NCBI GenBank assembly: GCA_039889035.1
Contig: JBDQQY010000004.1
Span: 248,001 to 312,000 of the forward strand
Length of the DNA: 64,000 nt
Direction of reading: 5' to 3'
Origin: Plantactinospora sp039889035
GTDB taxonomy: Bacteria; Actinomycetota; Actinomycetes; Mycobacteriales; Micromonosporaceae
In this document: piece by piece, positions 1 through 7,362 of the stretch
Position numbering within the stretch: the first letter of the stretch is position 1
How the letters are laid out: every line of letters starts with the position of its first letter
Notes under the pieces: generated by a model
Seen by the model: only the letters and a program-made list of their open reading frames with translations
Told to the model about the DNA's origin: nothing
The model's database searches: none
Translations under genes and position numbers: made by a program

Positions 1-3000
1 GCCCGGGCTCGACCTGACCTCCTTCGACCGGTACGACGCCAACGGCTGGCTGCGGGCCGACGCACTCACCGCCGACCTGACCGGCGGGCTCACCGTCGAC
101 TACGTCAACTCCGGCGAGGTCGCCCGGGCCGAACCGCTGCGCCGGGCCGTCGACCGGGCCGGTGCGGTGGCCGCGGTCAACGGGGACTTCTTCGACATCA
201 ACAACTCCGGCGCGGCCCAGGGCATCGGCATCCGCGACGGTGAGCTGGTCCAGTCGCCGGTCGCCGGGCACCACGAGGCGGTCGGGGTGACCGCCGAGGG
301 GGTGGGCCGGGTGGTCCAGGTGCACTTCGACGGCACCGCCACCCTGCCGGCCGGACCGGTCACGCTCACCCAGTTCAACAACATGGTCGCGGCCGGCGGC
401 GTCGGCGTCTTCACCCCGCTCTGGGGGTCGTACTCCCGGACCCGGGCGGTCGAGGGTGCCAGCCGGGTCACCGAGGTCACCCTGGTCGGCGGAAGGGTCG
501 GCACGGTCACCCCGGCCGCCGGCAGCGGCCCGATCCCGGCCGGTACGACAGTCCTGCTCGGCCGGGAGGCCGGCGCCGACGCGCTCGCCGCACTGCACCC
601 CGGCGACCCGGTCGACCTGCGGTACGCGCCGAAGTCGTCGGACGGCAGCACGCTGCGCGCCGCGGTCGGCGGCAACCGGGTACTGGTCCGGGACGGTGTC
701 GCGCAGGACATCGGTGACGTCAACCCCGAACCCCGGACCGCGGTCGGGTTCTCCGCCGACGGCCGGAAGATGTTCCTGCTCACGGTGGACGGACGCCAGG
801 CGGACAGCCGGGGCGTGACGCTGACCGAGCTGGGCCGGATGATGGCCGAACTCGGCGCGCACAACGCGCTCAACCTCGACGGCGGGGGCTCGTCGACGCT
901 GCTCGCCCGCGAGCCCGGCCAGCCGGCTGTCCGGGTCGAGAACAGCCCGTCGGACGGCTCGGAGCGGCCGGTGCCGAACGGGCTCGCGCTCTTCGCGCCG
1001 CAGGGGAGCGGGCGGCTGCGGGCGTACTGGGTGAAGACCGTGCTCGACCCGGTGGCCGCGCCGGGCGTGGGGCCGGTGCGCGGCGGGCGGCCGGACCGGG
1101 TCTTTCCCGGCCTGACCCGGCGGCTCTCGGCGGCCGGCTACGACGAGACGTACGGCCCGGCGGCCGGTGCGCCGGACTGGCGGGCCGAACCGTCGTCCCG
1201 GGGCACCGTCGACTCCGCCGGCGTCTTCCGGGCCCGGCGCTCCGGCGAGGTGACCGTCACCGCGTCCCGGGGCCGGGCGCGCGGCGAACTGCCGCTGACC
1301 GTGCTCGGTCCGCTGGCCCGGATCGACGGCACGGTCGACAAGGTCGGGCTGGCCGGCACGGGCGGCACCGGGTCGTTCGGGGTGGTCGGCTACGACGCCG
1401 AGGGGAACATCGCGCCGATCGAGCCGGCCGACCTGCGCCTGGAGTACGACCGGGAGCTGCTGGAGATCACCCCGGCCGCCGACGGCAGCCTCGCGGTGAA
1501 GGCCAGGGTGGACAGCGGCGCCGGGCTGGTCACGGCACGGGTCGGCGCGGTCAGCACGGTGCTGCCGGTGACGGTCGGGCTCACCGACGTACCGGTGGCG
1601 ATGTTCGACGACGCGGCGAGCTGGCGGTTCAGCGCCGCCCGGGCCACCGGCTCGGCCACCCCGGTGCCGGGCCGCACCGGCACCGGCCTGAAGCTGGCGT
1701 ACGACTTCGGCCAGTCCACCGGCACCCGGGCCGCGTACGCCGACCCGCCCGCGTACATCCCGGTGGCCGGGCAGCCGCAGTCGTTCGGGATGTGGATATA
1801 CGCGAACGGGCACGGCGAGTGGCCCAGCCTGCACCTGCACGACGCGCTCGACCAGCAGCACGTGCTGCGCGGCCCGTACCTGGACTGGACCGGCTGGCGT
1901 TACGTCGAACTGGCCGTACCGGCCGGCGTGGTGTACCCGGTCCGGATCCGCCGGTTCTACGTGGCCGAGACCGACGCGGCGGCGGCGTACACCGGGGAGG
2001 TGGTGATCGACGACATCGTCGCCCGGGTGCCGTCCGAGGTGACCGCGCCGGCCGAGCCGTTCCGCACCGACCGGGTGGTGCTGACCGACGGCACCGTCGA
2101 CCGGGCGCCCTGGCGGTTCGCGGTGCTCTCCGACGCCCAGTTCGTGGCCGCCAATCCGGACAGCGACCTGGTCGCCCAGGCCCGCCGTACGCTGCGCGAG
2201 GTGAAGGCGGCAAGGCCGGACTTCCTGGTGATCAACGGGGACTTCGTCGACACGGCCTATCCGGAGGACTTCGCGCTGGCCAAGCGGATCCTGGACGAGG
2301 AGTTGGGCGGCGCGCTGCCGTACCACTACGTGCCGGGCAACCACGAGATCATGGGGGCGCCGATCACGAACTTCCGGTCGGTCTTCGGCCAGACCTACCG
2401 GGTCTTCGACCACACCCCGCGCCGGGGCGGCACCCGGACCCGGTTCGTCACCCTGGACACCTCCACCGGCAGCCTGCGCGGCGGCGGCATCGGGCAGGTA
2501 CTCGCGCTGCGTACCGCCCTGGACGGCGCGGCCCGCGACCCGGCCGTCGGCTCGGTGGTGGTACTGGAGCACCACGCGCCGCGGGACCCGACGCCGGCCA
2601 GGGCGAGCCAGCTCGGCGACCGCAAGGAGGCGGCGCTGCTGGAGCGGTGGCTCGCCGAGTTCCAGCGGGATACCGGCAAGGGGGCGCTCTTCGTGGGCGC
2701 GCACGTCGGCAGCTTCTCCGCCGACCGGGTCGACGGGGTGCCGTATCTGATCAACGGCAACGCCGGCAAGAACCCGTCGACCGCGCCGCACCTGGGCGGG
2801 TTCAGCGGCTGGACGATGTTCGGGGTCGACCCGGTCAGTCCGGCCGAGGCGGCGGCGGCCCGGCGCGACCCGCTGGCCGAGGGGCCGGAGTGGGTGAGCG
2901 CGCAGACCCGGGCGCACGTGGACGGGCTGACCCTGGCCGCCCCGTCCAGCCTGGCGGCGGGGTCGACGGTCACGGTCACCGCCACGGTGACCCAGCCCGG

Positions 3001-3220
3001 TGGCCGGCAGGTGCCGGTCGCCGCCCCGCTCTCGGCCGACTGGTCCGGCTCGCCGAACCTCCACATCGGACCGTCGCGTGGCCTGCGGCCCTGGCACGCC
3101 GCCTGGTTCGACCCGGCCACCGGCCGATTGACCGGGCTGCGCCCCAGCGGTGCCGTCCAACTCGCCGTCACCGTGAACGGGGTGACCACCCGGACGACCA
3201 TCCCACTCACCCGCCGCTAG
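1..3220 (+). CDS. Phosphodiester glycosidase / metallophosphoesterase fusion, 5' end outside window
   Basis: The reading frame is open from base 2, so the start and any signal peptide lie upstream of the window. The first third is an NAGPA-type phosphodiester glycosidase domain, with a conserved tail around ALNLDGGGSSTLLARE followed by VPNGLALFAP. Next comes an Ig-like (BIG-type) stretch ending in SGEVTVTASRGRA and a beta-rich carbohydrate-binding-like segment. A calcineurin-like phosphoesterase follows, with the motifs INGDFVD, GNHE and LEHHAPRDP. The usual first motif (D-x-H) reads SDAQ and the usual last GHxH reads GAHVGSF, so metal binding may be altered. A short beta-sandwich closes the protein. 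It is probably secreted and may act on phosphodiester-linked wall glycans or teichoic acids; that role is inferred from the two domains only. Confidence 0.85.
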   Translation, partial: PGLDLTSFDRYDANGWLRADALTADLTGGLTVDYVNSGEVARAEPLRRAVDRAGAVAAVNGDFFDINNSGAAQGIGIRDGELVQSPVAGHHEAVGVTAEGVGRVVQVHFDGTATLPAGPVTLTQFNNMVAAGGVGVFTPLWGSYSRTRAVEGASRVTEVTLVGGRVGTVTPAAGSGPIPAGTTVLLGREAGADALAALHPGDPVDLRYAPKSSDGSTLRAAVGGNRVLVRDGVAQDIGDVNPEPRTAVGFSADGRKMFLLTVDGRQADSRGVTLTELGRMMAELGAHNALNLDGGGSSTLLAREPGQPAVRVENSPSDGSERPVPNGLALFAPQGSGRLRAYWVKTVLDPVAAPGVGPVRGGRPDRVFPGLTRRLSAAGYDETYGPAAGAPDWRAEPSSRGTVDSAGVFRARRSGEVTVTASRGRARGELPLTVLGPLARIDGTVDKVGLAGTGGTGSFGVVGYDAEGNIAPIEPADLRLEYDRELLEITPAADGSLAVKARVDSGAGLVTARVGAVSTVLPVTVGLTDVPVAMFDDAASWRFSAARATGSATPVPGRTGTGLKLAYDFGQSTGTRAAYADPPAYIPVAGQPQSFGMWIYANGHGEWPSLHLHDALDQQHVLRGPYLDWTGWRYVELAVPAGVVYPVRIRRFYVAETDAAAAYTGEVVIDDIVARVPSEVTAPAEPFRTDRVVLTDGTVDRAPWRFAVLSDAQFVAANPDSDLVAQARRTLREVKAARPDFLVINGDFVDTAYPEDFALAKRILDEELGGALPYHYVPGNHEIMGAPITNFRSVFGQTYRVFDHTPRRGGTRTRFVTLDTSTGSLRGGGIGQVLALRTALDGAARDPAVGSVVVLEHHAPRDPTPARASQLGDRKEAALLERWLAEFQRDTGKGALFVGAHVGSFSADRVDGVPYLINGNAGKNPSTAPHLGGFSGWTMFGVDPVSPAEAAAARRDPLAEGPEWVSAQTRAHVDGLTLAAPSSLAAGSTVTVTATVTQPGGRQVPVAAPLSADWSGSPNLHIGPSRGLRPWHAAWFDPATGRLTGLRPSGAVQLAVTVNGVTTRTTIPLTRR

Positions 3221-3287
3221 CCCGGCGGACCCGGGCGACCGTCGCCGCCCATTCCCCGGTAGCCCGGCGGGCGGTGGTGTCCAGGTC

Positions 3288-3507
3288 GGCAGCGGGCGTC
3301 CATGCCGGTGGCGTGCGACGTGCCTGGCCGGGGCGTCCGTGGGCGGTGGCGTGCGACGGGTGGCCGGGACGTCCGTGGGCGGTGTCGCGCGACGGGTGGC
3401 CGGGGCGTCCGTGGGCGGTGGCGTGCGACGTACGTGGCTGGGCGTCCATGGGGTGGTGTGCGACGCGTGTGGCCGGGGCGTCCGTAGGGGTGTCGTGCGA
3501 CGTGCGT
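3288..3507. repeat. Degenerate 35-38 bp tandem repeat, six units
   Basis: The 344-bp gap between the genes ending at 3220 and 3565 holds no supported gene. It carries six head-to-tail imperfect copies: 3288-3325, 3326-3361, 3362-3397, 3398-3435, 3436-3470 and 3471-3507, with a further decayed copy after them. Each copy has the core GGCCGGGGCGTCCGTGGGCG followed by GTGGCGTGCGACG. The units abut without spacers. Read on the minus strand they give a 12-residue GRPGHPSHATAH-like repeat. Length drift of 35-38 bp between units breaks any reading frame, so I treat this as non-coding minisatellite DNA. Confidence 0.8.
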
Positions 3508-3564
3508 GGTGGCGGGCGTCGGGGTCGGCGGCGGCCGTGCGTGGAGGGCGGGCCGGTCGACAGG

Positions 3565-4464
3565 CTAGAAGTCGCCCTCGGCGACCTGGAAAACGGTCAG
3601 GCCGAGCCCGCGCCACATCTTGACCACCTGCATCCGGTCGTCGAAGACCCCGACCACCCGGTAGCGGTCGCGGATCTCCCGGTCGAAGATCTCCCGCTTG
3701 ACCACCGAGTCGCGGCGCTGGTCACCGATCGCCCGCATGTGCAGGGCGAGGTACGGCACCCCGACGTGCGCGGCCAGCCACCGCTCGGTCGGCTCCCGGC
3801 AGGACGCGTCCCGCCCGGTGCAGAAGACCACCCCGTACCCGGACGCGTGCATGGCCCGGACTGCCGAGATGACGGCGGTGTTGGGCCGGTCCTCGCCGAC
3901 CCGGGTCATGTCGTACGGGCTGCGCCCGGACATCAACGCGACCGTGCCGTCGATGTCCACCAGTACGATCTCCGGCGCCTCGTCCGACGGCGGGGTGTAG
4001 ACAGCCGCCGGCCCGCCCGGCTCGACGGTCGGTACCGGCAGCGGCAGTGCCCGCCCGGCGAGGTACCGCTCGTGCAGCCGCCGGATCGCCTCCTCGCCGA
4101 CCCGGTCCTGCTCGGGCCGCTCGGCGTCACGCCGGACGCACTCGTCCACCGGTACGTCGGTGAAGTCGTGTACCTCGAAGTCGGCCCCGAACCGCGCGGC
4201 GAGCTGCGCCCAGTCCCGCACGGTCCGGGACCGCAGGTTGGTGTCGTCGACGCAGACGTCCGCCCCGGCCCGCAGCAGCGCCTCGACCTGGGCCCGCTGC
4301 ACCACGGTGACCTGGCCCTCGGCCCACTGGGTGAAGAGCCGCTCCCCGTGCAGCATCCGGCGCAGGTCGTCGCGGTTCACCCGGACCACCCCGGGTTGCA
4401 GTTTCCGGGCGAAGGTGGTTTTCCCGGAGGCGGGCAGCCCTCGGGTGACGATCAGTCGCGTCAT
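3565..4464 (-). CDS. T4-type polynucleotide 5'-kinase / 3'-phosphatase (RNA end-healing)
   Basis: This 299-residue protein matches the phage T4 PseT (Pnkp) plan end to end; T4 Pnkp is 301 residues. The kinase P-loop GLPASGKT is at residues 9-16, followed by VNRDDLRRM (the T4 NRDD catalytic region) at 29-37 and DDTNLRSR at 73-80. The HAD phosphatase motif DIDGT is at 170-174, with FCTGRD, VVKREIF and FDDRMQVV after it. The C-terminus QVAEGDF closely matches T4. Such enzymes phosphorylate 5'-OH ends and remove 3' or 2',3'-cyclic phosphates from cleaved RNA. The ATG is preceded by AAGGGAG. It lies 119 bp downstream of the RNA ligase gene on the same strand, so the two genes probably form one repair operon. 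Confidence 0.93.
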   Translation of the reverse strand: MTRLIVTRGLPASGKTTFARKLQPGVVRVNRDDLRRMLHGERLFTQWAEGQVTVVQRAQVEALLRAGADVCVDDTNLRSRTVRDWAQLAARFGADFEVHDFTDVPVDECVRRDAERPEQDRVGEEAIRRLHERYLAGRALPLPVPTVEPGGPAAVYTPPSDEAPEIVLVDIDGTVALMSGRSPYDMTRVGEDRPNTAVISAVRAMHASGYGVVFCTGRDASCREPTERWLAAHVGVPYLALHMRAIGDQRRDSVVKREIFDREIRDRYRVVGVFDDRMQVVKMWRGLGLTVFQVAEGDF

Positions 4465-4511
4465 GCTTCTCCCTTGCTCCGCTCGTCGCCATCATGGCCC
4501 CTGTCGACCGA

Positions 4512-4579
4512 GCGTCTGCGCCGACCTCGGGAACCCGTCTGCGTTGACCTCGGGCACCGGTTCAGCCGACGTCGGGCAC
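4512..4579. repeat. Three 22-23 bp tandem repeats between kinase and ligase genes
   Basis: The 119-bp gap between the RNA ligase stop and the kinase start holds three imperfect copies (4512-4534, 4535-4557, 4558-4579) and a partial fourth. Their shared core is GACCTCGGGCAC followed by CGGTTCA or CGTCTGCG. They do not encode a plausible protein. They could set spacing or RNA structure between the two cistrons, but no function can be read directly. Confidence 0.6.
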
Positions 4580-4583
4580 CGGT

Positions 4584-5690
4584 TCACTCGCCGTGCTGCG
4601 GCGTCCAGTCCGCCGGCGGGCGGGCCTGCTGCCAGAGCAGTGGGCGGTAGTCGCGGCCGTCGAGACGGAGGAAGAGGAAGGCGCGCTCCGGATGCCGGGC
4701 GGCCCGCTCGGCGAAGTCGCGCCGGGTCCATCCGCCGGGCAGCCCGGCCACGATCTCACCGTACGCCTGCTCGATCTTCGTGGCCCGGGCCTCGACGGTC
4801 GCGGTCAGCTCGGCCACGACGGAGTCGACCCAGCGGTGGAACTCGTCCGGCAGCGGCGCGACCCGGGCCGAGAGGTCCTGCTCGGTGACCAGGCACTCCC
4901 AGACGACCCGGGCGTTGAGCCCGAAGGTCAGCCGGTGCAGCAGGACGTACTCCGGATACTTGATCTTGACTCGCTCGTCCGTGTCCGGCCAGTGCACCAC
5001 CAGCCCCTCCCGGCCGTCCCGGACCGGCGCGGCCATCGCCTCGGCCAGGGTGCGGTGCGGCAGCCGCTCGACCACCGGGCCGGGCCAGTCCGGCACCGTC
5101 TCCGGGCCGGAGCTGCGCCCGGTGGCGATCTCCACCGTGCCGAGCAGCACCAGGTCGTCCAGGCCGCCGTAGTCGAGCACGATCCGGTTCGCCGGGTAGA
5201 CGATCTCGACCAGCACGGTCCGCCCCGGCGGCGGGGTGAAGTCGGGGTAGCGGGTCCGGAGTACGGCGGTGGCGTGCCGGGCCTGGTCGGAGGCGAACGA
5301 GCCCCGGGTGGCGACCGCGAAGCCGTCGCCGTCCGGGTACAGCACGCCGAGGCTTCCGTCGGCCTTGTCCGTTATCACCGCCGGTGCGTCCGGCCGGAGC
5401 GCCGGTGCGCCGGGCTGGTCGTGGTTGAAGAACTTCGGGTACGGCCGCGCCAGCACCGTCCCGGTCGACTCGTCCACGATCAGCCCTCGGCAGGCCAACG
5501 TCACCGGCGTCCAGTATCCCGCGTAGGTGCACGCCTCGGTGTAGTTGTAGATCGCGAGCGGGCGTTCCGGATGCCGCTGGACCCGGACCTGGCCGTCGGC
5601 GAGCGCGGCGGCCAGCGCCGCCAGGTCGAGGATCTCGGCGAGCCGGGTGGCCGGGGCGAGCAGGGTCGGATCGGACGCGGAGGTGACCAC
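4584..5690 (-). CDS. T4 Rnl1-like RNA ligase
   Basis: This 368-residue protein is a nucleotidyltransferase-family RNA ligase collinear with T4 Rnl1 (374 residues). It has IYNYTEACTYAGYW and LACRGLIVDE near residues 47-73 and PYPKFFNH at 83-90. The adenylation motif I is KADGS, with the nucleophile at Lys109. Motif III is VEIVYPANRIV around 161-171, motif IV EGLVVHW at 228-234 and motif V VKIK at 241-244. The family uses ATP to join 3'-OH and 5'-phosphate RNA ends, classically in nicked tRNA anticodon loops. The start is GTG with GGAAGG 8 nt upstream. It is the first gene of the operon; the partner kinase/phosphatase supplies the ligatable ends. T4 Rnl1 has a C-terminal tRNA-specificity domain; this C-terminus is divergent. 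Confidence 0.92.
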   Translation of the reverse strand: MVTSASDPTLLAPATRLAEILDLAALAAALADGQVRVQRHPERPLAIYNYTEACTYAGYWTPVTLACRGLIVDESTGTVLARPYPKFFNHDQPGAPALRPDAPAVITDKADGSLGVLYPDGDGFAVATRGSFASDQARHATAVLRTRYPDFTPPPGRTVLVEIVYPANRIVLDYGGLDDLVLLGTVEIATGRSSGPETVPDWPGPVVERLPHRTLAEAMAAPVRDGREGLVVHWPDTDERVKIKYPEYVLLHRLTFGLNARVVWECLVTEQDLSARVAPLPDEFHRWVDSVVAELTATVEARATKIEQAYGEIVAGLPGGWTRRDFAERAARHPERAFLFLRLDGRDYRPLLWQQARPPADWTPQHGE

Positions 5691-5731
5691 GGGGTGTGCC
5701 TTCCGGCGGGGTGGGAATGCGGGAGGGAGGA

Positions 5732-5748
5732 GTGACGTTATCCGTCAC
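5732..5748 (-). promoter_or_regulatory. Inverted repeat over the putative -10 of the RNA-repair operon
   Basis: GTGACG-N5-CGTCAC is a perfect 6+6 palindrome. Read on the minus strand it contains TAACGT (5735-5740), a TANNNT-type -10 box that would start transcription about 40 nt before the ligase GTG. An operator overlapping the -10 box would suit a repressor. No repressor gene is adjacent, so the regulator is unknown. Confidence 0.45.
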
Positions 5749-5921
5749 GGATCACGTGTGCAGCCCGATTTCGGGGTGGCCCACCCGCCATGGCACACTG
5801 GTCAGTCGGCTACCGGTTCCGGTTCACGCCCGAGTTCGTCATCGCCCCGCGACATCCCGATGTCGCGGTCGACGGATGCCGAGGGCGACCCGGCGACCAT
5901 CCACGAAAGGACCGAGGCGAC

Positions 5922-6146
5922 ATGAAGCCCAACATCCACCCCGAGTACGTGACCACCGAGGTCACCTGCTCGTGCGGCCACACCTTCACGACCCGCAGCA
6001 CGGCGAAGGGCGGCTCGATCCACGTCGAGACCTGCAGCGCCTGCCACCCGTTCTACACCGGTAAGCAGCGCGTGCTCGACACCGCCGGCCGGGTCGCCAA
6101 GTTCCAGCAGAAGTACGCCAAGGTTCAGGCCAAGAAGGCCAAGTAG
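5922..6146 (+). CDS. rpmE: 50S ribosomal protein L31 (zinc-binding form)
   Basis: The 74-residue product begins MKPNIHPEY, the standard L31 N-terminus. It keeps the CSC and CSAC cysteine pairs of the zinc-binding (C+) paralog, followed by the FYTGKQRVLDTAGRVAKFQQKY core. The reading frame is open further upstream (to 5790), but homology and GAGG/AAAGG ribosome-binding sequences just upstream place the start at ATG 5922. It sits directly ahead of prfA, a common actinobacterial arrangement, and is separated from it by a strong hairpin. Confidence 0.95.
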   Translation: MKPNIHPEYVTTEVTCSCGHTFTTRSTAKGGSIHVETCSACHPFYTGKQRVLDTAGRVAKFQQKYAKVQAKKAK

Positions 6147-6153
6147 CTGCGTC

Positions 6154-6196
6154 GACGGCGCCCGCCTCCGGTTCGTCGCCGGGGGCGGGCGCCGTC
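6154..6196 (+). terminator. Strong hairpin after rpmE
   Basis: An 18-bp stem (GACGGCGCCCGCCTCCGG at 6154-6171 pairing with 6179-6196, one G-U wobble) closes a 7-nt loop. It lies 8 nt after the rpmE stop and lacks a U-tract, as is usual in actinobacteria. It probably limits readthrough into prfA. Confidence 0.75.
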
Positions 6197-6241
6197 GTGC
6201 CGTTACCGCCCGTCCCACGTTCCGGCAGAAGGAGTACGAGC

Positions 6242-7330
6242 ATGAGCGGCGATCGGCTGGCCGGTCTCCTCGCCGAGTACGCGGAGCTGGAAGGGCGGCT
6301 CGCCGACCCGGCGATCCATGCCGACCAGGCCACCGCCCGCCGGGTGGGCCGACGGTTCGCCGAGCTGACCCCGCTGCACAAGGCCGCCGGTGAGCTGGAG
6401 CAGGCTCGGGCCGACTTGGCCGCCGCCCGCGAACTGGCCGCCGAGGAACCGTCGTTCGCGGTCGAGGCGGAGTTGCTGGCCGCGGAGCTGCCCGCGCTGG
6501 AGGCCCGGCTCGCCGAGCTGCTCATCCCGCGCGACCCGCACGACGCCAAGGACGTGATCCTGGAGATCAAGGCCGGTGAGGGCGGCGAGGAGTCCGCGCT
6601 CTTCGCCGGTGACCTGCTCCGGATGTACCTGCGGTACGCCGAACGGCACGGCTGGGCGACCGAGGTGCTGGACGCGCAGGACTCCGACCTGGGCGGGGTG
6701 AAGGACGTCTCGCTCGCGGTCAAGGCCAAAGGGGTGCCCGAGGGCGGCAACGGGGTCTGGTCCCGGCTCAAGTGGGAGGGCGGCGTGCACCGGGTGCAGC
6801 GGGTGCCGGTCACCGAGTCCCAGGGGCGGATCCACACCAGCGCGGCCGGCGTACTGGTGCTGCCGGAGGCCGAGGACGTCGACGTCACCATCGACCCGAA
6901 CGAGCTGCGGATCGACGTGTTCCGGTCGTCCGGGCCGGGCGGCCAGTCGGTGAACACCACCGACTCGGCGGTGCGGATCACCCACATTCCGACCGGGATC
7001 GTGGTCTCCTGCCAGAACGAGAAGTCCCAGTTGCAGAACCGGGAGCAGGCGATGCGGATCCTCCGGGCCCGGCTGCTCGCCAACGCCCAGGAGCAGGCCG
7101 ACGCCGCCGCCTCGGACGCCCGCCGCTCCCAGGTGCGTACGGTCGACCGGTCCGAGCGGATCCGGACGTACAACTTCCCGCAGAACCGGATCACCGACCA
7201 CCGGATCGGCTACACGGCGTACAACCTCGACCTGGCGCTCGCCGGTGAGCTGGACGGCGTGCTGGACGCACTCGCCGAGGCGGACCGCTCGGCCCGGCTG
7301 GCCGGCGAGACGGAGCTGTCCCGCCGCTGA
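6242..7330 (+). CDS. prfA: Peptide chain release factor 1
   Basis: This 362-residue class I release factor terminates translation at UAA and UAG. The hydrolysis motif GGQ is at 233-235 (SSGPGGQSVNTTDSAV). The codon-recognition tripeptide is PVT at 189-191 within RVPVTESQGRIHTS, the RF1 rather than RF2 type. The frame is open upstream to 6197, but AAGGAG at 6229-6234 and homology place the start at ATG 6242. The methyltransferase that modifies its GGQ glutamine, prmC, lies 1.7 kb downstream beyond an oppositely oriented GGDEF gene. Confidence 0.97.
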   Translation: MSGDRLAGLLAEYAELEGRLADPAIHADQATARRVGRRFAELTPLHKAAGELEQARADLAAARELAAEEPSFAVEAELLAAELPALEARLAELLIPRDPHDAKDVILEIKAGEGGEESALFAGDLLRMYLRYAERHGWATEVLDAQDSDLGGVKDVSLAVKAKGVPEGGNGVWSRLKWEGGVHRVQRVPVTESQGRIHTSAAGVLVLPEAEDVDVTIDPNELRIDVFRSSGPGGQSVNTTDSAVRITHIPTGIVVSCQNEKSQLQNREQAMRILRARLLANAQEQADAAASDARRSQVRTVDRSERIRTYNFPQNRITDHRIGYTAYNLDLALAGELDGVLDALAEADRSARLAGETELSRR

Positions 7331-7362
7331 GCCACGCCCGGCTCACCGGACTGGCCGCCAGC

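Noticed and set aside
3207..3449. Minus-strand 80-codon frame with a GRPGHPSHATAH repeat
   Set aside because: It arises from the GC-rich minisatellite; unit lengths not divisible by three break the frame elsewhere, and there is no ribosome-binding site.
3288..3507. Repeat array of about 36-bp units resembling CRISPR repeats
   Set aside because: The units abut with no unique spacers, vary in length from 35 to 38 bp, and no cas gene is present.
1792..4650. 952-codon plus-strand frame
   Set aside because: It runs across and antisense to clear genes and has a low-complexity Arg/Gly/Ala composition, typical of shadow frames in GC-rich DNA.
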